From contig JAHDGO010000007.1 in assembly GCA_020627605.1 (NCBI GenBank), positions 1,262 to 10,353 of the forward strand: 9,092 nucleotides of DNA. Reading direction: 5' to 3'. Source of the DNA: Yoonia sp. GTDB taxonomy: Bacteria > Pseudomonadota > Alphaproteobacteria > Rhodobacterales > Rhodobacteraceae. The notes beneath the pieces are model-generated. The model did no database searches and was not told where the DNA came from. It saw nothing but the letters and a program-made list of their open reading frames with translations. Position numbers and translations under genes: made by a program. Every line of letters starts with the position of its first letter. Position 1 is the stretch's first letter. This document shows positions 4,777 to 9,092 of this stretch, piece after piece.

Positions 4777-5856
4777 TCACCCAAACACAATCACATTGCG
4801 CTTGGCACTTCCCGTTTTCGTATCTGCAATCGCCTCATTGATCTGATCAAGCGACCAGCGCCCCGAGATCAGCTCATCCAGTTTCAGCCGTCCTTGCAGA
4901 TACAGGTCGACCATCCACGGGATATCCCGGGCGATCACGACGTCACCCATTTTGGACCCGACCATGCCTTGGCCGGTCGCCGCCAGCATCACCGGTTCAT
5001 AGGTCGACGTCGCACCGGAATGGGGCATGCCGACCATGATCACCTTGCCACCGGGGGCCAGATATTGCGGGGCGGTGTCGTAAGCGGGGATCGCGCCCAC
5101 GGTCACAAAGACCGCATCGGCCCCGCGCCCTATGGCCGCCTTTGCGGCGCGCCACGGTTTTGCGTCGGTCGCCAAAACCCCGTCGGTTGCGCCGAATTCC
5201 CTGGCGATGGCAAGCTTTTCCTCTGACATGTCCACCGCCACGATCCGTCGCGCACCGGCAATACGGGCGCCCTGAATGGCGTTCAGCCCCACACCGCCAG
5301 CACCGATGACCACGACGTCTTGGCCCGCACGCAGCTTGGCGGCATTCACTACAGCACCCACACCTGTGATCACCCCGCAGGCAAGAAGCGAGGCCACATC
5401 CATCGCGATGCCGGCGGGCAGGCTCACGACCTGGCTTTGGTCAACCACCACCCGCTCGGCAAAGCCGCCGGTGTGCATCGCCTGATGCACCGGTTCATCG
5501 CCAGCACCGGTCAGCGGCCCCGTCGCCATATCGCTTTCACAAGCGACCGGCGCGCCACCAGCACAGGACGGGCAGGTGCCGCAGGACCGGATCAGGGTCA
5601 CGACCACCGCATCCCCCAGCGCAATACCGCGCACACCATCGCCGACGGCGGTGACATGGCCAGCCGCTTCATGCCCGTAGACGGCAGGCAGGGTGCCGCC
5701 CCAGCCGCCATCGATGTAAGAAATGTCCGAATGGCAGATCGCGCAGGCCTTCAGCGTCACCTCGACCTCGCCCGCGGCAGGTGCGGCAAGTGTCACGGTC
5801 TCTATTGTCAGGGGGGCACCGAATTCACGGCAAACGGCTGCTTTGATCTGGGGCAT
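4777..5856 (-). CDS. Zinc-dependent medium-chain alcohol dehydrogenase
   Basis: A 359-residue medium-chain dehydrogenase/reductase oxidising an alcohol or reducing an aldehyde with a nicotinamide cofactor. The catalytic zinc ligands are C41 (AICHSD), H62/E63 (YGHEAAGH) and C160 (LLACGV). The structural zinc site is complete as C92-x2-C95-x2-C98-x7-C106. The Rossmann fold has VVVIGAGGVGLNAIQ (181-195) with GAGGVG, and the acidic residue ending strand 2 (D209, VAVDMS) indicates NAD rather than NADP. Overall it resembles class III-type ADHs (glutathione-dependent formaldehyde or NDMA-dependent groups), but the substrate cannot be assigned. A good Shine-Dalgarno (AAGGA, 6 nt before the ATG) supports the start. 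It is 73 bp downstream of the MFS gene on the same strand with no terminator between, so they could be co-transcribed, although no functional link is evident. Confidence 0.92.
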   Translation of the reverse strand: MPQIKAAVCREFGAPLTIETVTLAAPAAGEVEVTLKACAICHSDISYIDGGWGGTLPAVYGHEAAGHVTAVGDGVRGIALGDAVVVTLIRSCGTCPSCAGGAPVACESDMATGPLTGAGDEPVHQAMHTGGFAERVVVDQSQVVSLPAGIAMDVASLLACGVITGVGAVVNAAKLRAGQDVVVIGAGGVGLNAIQGARIAGARRIVAVDMSEEKLAIAREFGATDGVLATDAKPWRAAKAAIGRGADAVFVTVGAIPAYDTAPQYLAPGGKVIMVGMPHSGATSTYEPVMLAATGQGMVGSKMGDVVIARDIPWMVDLYLQGRLKLDELISGRWSLDQINEAIADTKTGSAKRNVIVFG

Positions 5857-5929
5857 GTCTTGTCCTTGCGCGTTGGTCTGTGGGCCAGACTGCGCCGCCC
5901 TGCCAGCTGCCGCAAGCCGGAATGCGACA

Positions 5930-7147
5930 CTATGCGGGTCGTGGGCGGGCCGGGCGCGGTGTCTGCATGAACACGACGATACAGCCGATCGTCAAAACAG
6001 CCGATAACAGGAAGGGTGCCCCCGGCAGATAGGCCGGACCATTGCCATCGGTGAAATACCAGAAGGTTTGCGTGACCATCAGCGGGGCAAGGACCGTGGC
6101 CACCGCGTTGATCGAGGCGACAGTCCCCTGCAATTCCCCTTGCTGATCGTCAGATGCGGTGCGCGACATGATCCCCTGCAAGGCAGGCCCGGCCATGGAC
6201 CCAAGCGCTGTGAGTGGCGTCAGCGCCAGCGCAACCCAGCCATTGGTGACAAAGCCCAGCGCCACAAAGGCCAGCACATCAAAGGACAGGCCAAGGATCA
6301 CCGCCTTGCGTTCCCCGATGCGGTTGATGATCGGGCGGATCAGCAGCCCCTGCACCACGGCGATCCCAACCCCGAAGATGCCCAGCGACAGCCCGATCAT
6401 GCCGGGACCCCAGTCGAACCGCTCTGCCCCGAAATAGGCCCAGACGCCGGGATAGACGAAGAATGCGATGGTATAGACAAAGGTGATCAGCATCAGCCGC
6501 TTCAGCCCCGGCAGTCGGCCGATGTTCTGAAACGCGCCAAGCGGATTGGCGCGGCGCCATTCAAACTTGCGCCGGATGCGGTCGGTCACGGTTTCCGGCA
6601 GGACGAAGTACCCAAAGATCGCATTCGCCATGGCAAGTGCGGCCGCAGCCCAGAACGGTGCGCGCGTGCCGTATTCGGCCAACAGCCCGCCAATCATTGG
6701 CCCCAGCACAAAGCCCACGCCAAAGGCCGCGCCGATCAGACCGAAGTTCGCAGCTTTCTCCTCTGGCGTTGAGATGTCGGCCATATAGGCGGCAGAGGTC
6801 GATTGAGTTGCCGCTGTGATCCCGCCGATGATCCGCGCGATGATCAGCCATGTGATCGTGCCGGCGACTGCCATCAGCACATAGTCAAAGGCCATGATCA
6901 CCAACGACCCGATCAGGATCGGGCGGCGGCCATAGCGGTCAGACAGGCTGCCCAATGTCGGACCGAAAAGAAACTGCATCGCGGCAAAAATCGTGGCCAG
7001 AATCCCGCCCCAGACGGCGGCCTCCCCCAGACCTTCGCCTTCGACCTCCTGGATCAGATCGGGCATGACAGGCATGATCAGCCCGATCCCCATACTGTCG
7101 AGCATGACCGAAATGAGAATGAAGGTGATGGCGAGGCGTTTATTCAT
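5930..7147 (-). CDS. TCR/Tet family MFS efflux transporter (TetA-like)
   Basis: A 405-residue, 12-helix major facilitator protein of the drug:H+ antiporter type at the inner membrane. The first helix reads VMLDSMGIGLIMPVMP (14-29), the signature of TetA-type transporters with the intramembrane Asp17. The loop 2-3 motif A is complete (GSLSDRYGRRP, 66-76), and the fifth helix carries the antiporter motif C (GAAFGVGFVLGPMIGG). A central loop after helix 6 holds the usual basic segment (RIRRKFEWRR). Chromosomal relatives are common in Rhodobacteraceae and often have unknown substrates, so tetracycline export should not be assumed. ATG 7147 has a poor ribosome site, but the N-terminus fits the family well. 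A perfect 6-4-6 palindrome lies 11 bp upstream of the start codon, so transcription is probably repressed by a TetR-type protein; none is encoded next to it. Confidence 0.92.
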   Translation of the reverse strand: MNKRLAITFILISVMLDSMGIGLIMPVMPDLIQEVEGEGLGEAAVWGGILATIFAAMQFLFGPTLGSLSDRYGRRPILIGSLVIMAFDYVLMAVAGTITWLIIARIIGGITAATQSTSAAYMADISTPEEKAANFGLIGAAFGVGFVLGPMIGGLLAEYGTRAPFWAAAALAMANAIFGYFVLPETVTDRIRRKFEWRRANPLGAFQNIGRLPGLKRLMLITFVYTIAFFVYPGVWAYFGAERFDWGPGMIGLSLGIFGVGIAVVQGLLIRPIINRIGERKAVILGLSFDVLAFVALGFVTNGWVALALTPLTALGSMAGPALQGIMSRTASDDQQGELQGTVASINAVATVLAPLMVTQTFWYFTDGNGPAYLPGAPFLLSAVLTIGCIVVFMQTPRPARPRPA

Positions 7148-7158
7148 CCACGCAGGAT

Positions 7159-7174
7159 TAAACCGTTTGGTTTA
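7159..7174. promoter_or_regulatory. TetR-style operator in front of the MFS exporter gene
   Basis: TAAACC-GTTT-GGTTTA is a perfect inverted repeat 11 bp upstream of the exporter's ATG. Size, base composition and position fit an operator for a TetR-family repressor of an efflux gene. It does not match the TGAAC-NNN-GTTCA motif of the pspA region, so another regulator is implied. Confidence 0.65.
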
Positions 7175-7178
7175 GTTT

Positions 7179-7195
7179 GCAAGCAGAAGGCTTGC
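7179..7195. repeat. Short inverted repeat next to the exporter operator
   Basis: GCAAGC-AGAAG-GCTTGC has perfect 6-bp arms and lies 4 bp from the operator at 7159-7174, on the far side from the gene. It could be a second protein-binding site or an element of the promoter region. It is too weak and lacks a T-run to be called a terminator. Confidence 0.4.
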
Positions 7196-7280
7196 GCCGG
7201 TGCAATCGGCCGGGGTGATGAAGGTCTGGATGGCGGCCCGACTGGGCTATCCTATGGGGCACAGTCAGAGAGTAACCGCA

Positions 7281-7727
7281 TCACCCCCCGAAACTCACAA
7301 GATACACCCCCGCGATCACCAAGCCGGCACCAGCCATTTTGGCAAGCGTGAGCTGCTGAGGCGCGATGCCGAAAAGACCAATCTGGCCAAATACAAGACC
7401 TGCAACAATCTGGCCCGCGACAAGAAGGACCACAAATGCCCCCAGACCAATCTTGGGAATGAGGAAGGACGATCCAATGATCAGCCCGGCGCTCATCACG
7501 CCTGCGCTAAGAAGGACCGGCGGGATTTGCGTGAACTTTCCGAAGTCAGCAAGACGGCTTCCCGTGACCATCGCAATGATCACAGAAGAGACAAATGCAA
7601 TTCCAAAGAACGGCACGTTTGCCAATGGCGCTGAACCCAGGATCTGAGCGGACTTCGCGATCATTGGAAAGTAAATGGCCACGACGGCCCCAAGTGTCAG
7701 CCCTAGCGCGAGGTGTTGCAGTGTCAT
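7281..7727 (-). CDS. YdcZ-type (DUF606) small membrane protein, DMT superfamily
   Basis: A 148-residue, very hydrophobic protein with five probable membrane helices (about residues 5-23, 37-56, 69-90, 95-120 and 128-146). The last two helices hold the segments GAFVVLLVAGQIVAGLVFGQIGLFG and LAKMAGAGLVIAGVYLVSF, which fit the C-terminal half of the DUF606/YdcZ family. These are half-size relatives of drug/metabolite transporters that may act as dimers; substrates are unknown. The length is standard for the family. AAGGA about 8 nt before the ATG supports the start. It is 133 bp upstream of the MFS gene on the same strand and appears to be its own transcription unit, with a candidate -10 at 7746-7751. 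G+C content looks somewhat below that of the neighbours. Confidence 0.8.
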   Translation of the reverse strand: MTLQHLALGLTLGAVVAIYFPMIAKSAQILGSAPLANVPFFGIAFVSSVIIAMVTGSRLADFGKFTQIPPVLLSAGVMSAGLIIGSSFLIPKIGLGAFVVLLVAGQIVAGLVFGQIGLFGIAPQQLTLAKMAGAGLVIAGVYLVSFGG

Positions 7728-7745
7728 GTCAGTATTCCTTGTTCA

Positions 7746-7751
7746 AATATA
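7746..7751 (-). promoter_or_regulatory. Candidate -10 element for the YdcZ-type gene
   Basis: On the minus strand TATATT (7751-7746) lies 18 bp upstream of ATG 7727. The expected -35 position (around 7769-7774, CACTGC) is poor, which would suit an activator-dependent promoter; a perfect palindrome sits just beyond it. Confidence 0.35.
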
Positions 7752-7776
7752 CGGCGTTCCGGCTTTGTGCAGTGCC

Positions 7777-7792
7777 GGATGCATGTGCATCC
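7777..7792. repeat. Perfect 16-bp palindrome upstream of the YdcZ-type gene
   Basis: GGATGCA-TG-TGCATCC has 7-bp arms with a 2-bp centre. Relative to the candidate -10 at 7746-7751 it lies at about -38 to -53, the usual place for an activator site. No T-run follows, so it is unlikely to be a terminator. Confidence 0.55.
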
Positions 7793-7984
7793 TGACACGG
7801 TCCGCCGTTGGCGGGCAAAGGATTCACCGCGCGGCGGCGGGATGCGTTTCGGTCATTGATTGCTTCCGAGTGCGCAAGTATCCGGCGCGACTGACGAAAT
7901 TGGCAGGTCAAACATAAGTCGGTTGCGCAATCCGCCGGAGGACCGCTTCAACCCGCGCAGCCGATATCGCCTTCCCTCCCTGTG

Positions 7985-8782
7985 CTACCCCCGCAAATGC
8001 CCTGTCCTGTCGATAAAATCGTTCAGATGCCGGGCATAGACCTCTGGCTGTTCCACGCAGGGGAAATGGCCGACACGCCGCATGACCACCATCTGCGATC
8101 CCGGCACAAGGTCGACGGTTTCCCGCACCAGATCGGGCGGTGTCGATTTATCCTCTGACCCTGCAATACCGAGCACGGGGATGCGCAGCCCGCTTGTGGG
8201 GGTGTAGAAGTCTGTTCCGGCGATCGCGGCGCAGGTGCCGGTGTAACCGGACAGGGGTGTCTGTGCCACCATCGCCTGCCATGGGGCCATGGCGGGGGTG
8301 CCGTAGAAATCCTTGGAGAACCAGCGCTGCATGATGGCGTCGGATGCCGCCGCCATCCCGTTCCTGCTGACCAGATCGATCCGGTCCTGCCAAAGCTTAG
8401 GGTTGCCGATCTTTGCGGCGGTGTTCGACAGCACCATCGCGCGGATGATCTCTGGTCGTTTCACGGCAAGCCCCTGGGCGATCATGCCGCCCACCGAAAG
8501 GCCCACAAACAGCGCATCGCGGACCGCCAGCGCGTCGCAGACGGCCTCTGCATCGCTGACAAGCTGTCCCATGCTATAAGGGCCTTCGGGCACATCCGAT
8601 TGCCCGTGCCCACGTTTGTCATAGCGGATGATCCGCAACCCGGGTGTCAGATATGGCAGCACCGCGTCCCAGAGGCGAAGGGTACCACCGAGGGAATTGG
8701 CAAAGACAATCGGCGGCCCCGCGCCATCCTCAACCACATGCAGCCCGGTGCCGTCGCGCGCAGTAACGCGGTGTTCAGTCAT
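7985..8782 (-). CDS. pcaD: 3-oxoadipate enol-lactonase-like alpha/beta hydrolase (PcaD)
   Basis: A 265-residue alpha/beta hydrolase. The catalytic triad is S96 in the nucleophile elbow GLSVGG (94-99), D211 (GSEDKSTP) and H239 (RRVGHFPCVE). The oxyanion-side motif NSLGGTLRLWDA (29-40), RYDKRGHGQSD (53-63) and NTAAKIG (120-126) closely follow the PcaD family, which hydrolyses 3-oxoadipate enol-lactone to 3-oxoadipate in the protocatechuate/catechol beta-ketoadipate pathway. ATG 8782 is preferred over the adjacent ATG 8785 because GAGGA at 8788-8792 is 5 nt before it and only 2 nt before the other; the longer frame to 8836 is antisense-free but overlaps the previous gene without a ribosome site. 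It overlaps that gene's stop by 8 nt, indicating translational coupling. No other pca gene is visible on either side, so the substrate assignment is by family only. Confidence 0.87.
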   Translation of the reverse strand: MTEHRVTARDGTGLHVVEDGAGPPIVFANSLGGTLRLWDAVLPYLTPGLRIIRYDKRGHGQSDVPEGPYSMGQLVSDAEAVCDALAVRDALFVGLSVGGMIAQGLAVKRPEIIRAMVLSNTAAKIGNPKLWQDRIDLVSRNGMAAASDAIMQRWFSKDFYGTPAMAPWQAMVAQTPLSGYTGTCAAIAGTDFYTPTSGLRIPVLGIAGSEDKSTPPDLVRETVDLVPGSQMVVMRRVGHFPCVEQPEVYARHLNDFIDRTGHLRG

Positions 8783-9092
8783 CATCGTCCTCGCCGATGG
8801 CCATATGGGCCATGATTTGCCCATGGTCAGAGGCAAGCTTGTTATACGGCGCCTCCGGGTGTGACCCGTCGGTCAGATGGTCGTTGAAGACGCTGAAATA
8901 CTCCATCTCGCCGATCCCGTCGTCATCGTTCAGAAAGTGGCGTGACATCAGGATCTGGTCGATACTTTCGAATACCCCGCCAAAGGCCGAGGTGTAGACC
9001 ATGTCGCGCAAGGACCGTTTCACGAACAGTTTCTCGGCAGAATGCAGGCGGACTTTGTTGATCGCCTCCTGAATGATCTCGTTCTCGTCATC
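8775..9092 (-). CDS. Unrecognised protein with acidic C-terminus, N-terminus beyond window edge
   Basis: The frame is open from base 9092 to the TGA at 8775-8777, giving 105 visible residues of a longer protein. I do not recognise the family. The visible part starts with a helical, charged region (DDENEIIQEAINKVRL, then SAEKLFVKRSLRDM), continues through a mixed segment containing SAFGGVFESIDQILMSRHF, and ends in a tail IGEDDDD. It shows no signal peptide, membrane segment or repeated motif and is probably cytoplasmic. An internal GTG at 9023 and an internal ATG could be read as starts, but coding continues upstream without a ribosome site, so these are unlikely. Its end overlaps the PcaD-like gene by 8 nt, so the two are co-transcribed and probably translationally coupled, which is the only functional clue. 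Confidence 0.75.
   Translation of the reverse strand, partial: DDENEIIQEAINKVRLHSAEKLFVKRSLRDMVYTSAFGGVFESIDQILMSRHFLNDDDGIGEMEYFSVFNDHLTDGSHPEAPYNKLASDHGQIMAHMAIGEDDDD
8788..8792 (-). promoter_or_regulatory. Ribosome binding site of the hydrolase gene, inside the upstream gene
   Basis: GAGGA on the minus strand lies within the acidic C-terminal codons of the preceding gene. With 5 nt to ATG 8782, it selects the second of two adjacent ATG codons. Confidence 0.6.

Larger units (their letters stand above)
7728..7984. other. 257-bp gene-free region with inverted repeats
   Basis: No credible gene is seen in any frame. A 60-codon minus-strand frame (7911-7729) ends 1 nt before the YdcZ-type start, but it begins with TTG, has no ribosome site and resembles no known protein. 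The region holds the palindrome at 7777-7792, an overlapping short stem CCGGC/GCCGG (7759-7763 with 7774-7778), a CCGCC-GTT-GGCGG stem near 7802-7814, and two TGCGCAA copies about 50 bp apart (near 7872 and 7924). No clear terminator with a T-run follows the hydrolase gene. Confidence 0.55.

Noticed and set aside
6068..7351. Long plus-strand frames opposite the MFS transporter gene
   Set aside because: Their translations are rich in R, H, P, D and Q with no domain, typical of the antisense of a hydrophobic membrane-protein gene.
7729..7911. A 60-codon minus-strand frame ending 1 nt before the YdcZ-type gene
   Set aside because: It starts at TTG with no ribosome site, the composition is not protein-like and nothing is recognisable. 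Its tight spacing to the next start is probably chance.
1..9092. Mobile element, prophage, CRISPR array or defence island
   Set aside because: No transposase, integrase, phage gene, terminal inverted repeats, regularly spaced repeats or nuclease/helicase genes are visible in any frame.

Overview
This 9.1-kb window looks like accessory chromosomal DNA of an alphaproteobacterium, most likely a marine Rhodobacteraceae (Roseobacter-type) strain. That placement is an inference from the high G+C content (roughly 60% or more by eye) and the type of genes; no rRNA, tRNA or other phylogenetic marker is present. Coding is dense. Almost everything reads on the minus strand; the only plus-strand genes are two small GNAT acetyltransferases in the middle. 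No CRISPR array, insertion sequence, integrase, tRNA or attachment site is visible.

Region A (1-2340, minus strand) is the most coherent block. In transcription order it holds a TetR/AcrR regulator with a WHG-type ligand domain, a PspA/IM30 membrane-stress protein, a small two-helix YiaA/YiaB-type inner-membrane protein, a strong intrinsic terminator, and a lysophospholipid acyltransferase (PlsC family) cut by the window edge. Three copies of a TGAAC-NNN-GTTCA-like inverted repeat sit at the regulatory positions: two flank the predicted pspA promoter and one lies just upstream of the TetR start codon. The arrangement suggests a TetR-type repressor that controls itself and a PspA/YiaAB envelope-stress module, in place of the enterobacterial PspF/sigma-54 control.

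Region B (2498-4759) has an enolase-superfamily (mandelate racemase/muconate lactonizing) enzyme on the minus strand. It lacks two acidic residues that are standard in the family. Only 27 bp separate its start from that of a divergent GNAT acetyltransferase. A second GNAT gene follows on the plus strand and may be read from a leaderless transcript.

Region C (4777-7727, minus strand) contains a zinc-dependent medium-chain alcohol dehydrogenase, a TetA-like MFS exporter with a perfect TetR-style operator 11 bp upstream of its start codon but no regulator beside it, and a small YdcZ-type (DUF606) membrane protein of the DMT superfamily.

Region D (7728-9092, minus strand) has a 257-bp gene-free stretch with a 16-bp palindrome, then a 3-oxoadipate enol-lactonase-like alpha/beta hydrolase (PcaD). 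It overlaps by 8 nt the end of an unrecognised gene with a very acidic C-terminus that enters from the right edge. Regions C and D look like a row of separate small transcription units rather than one pathway.
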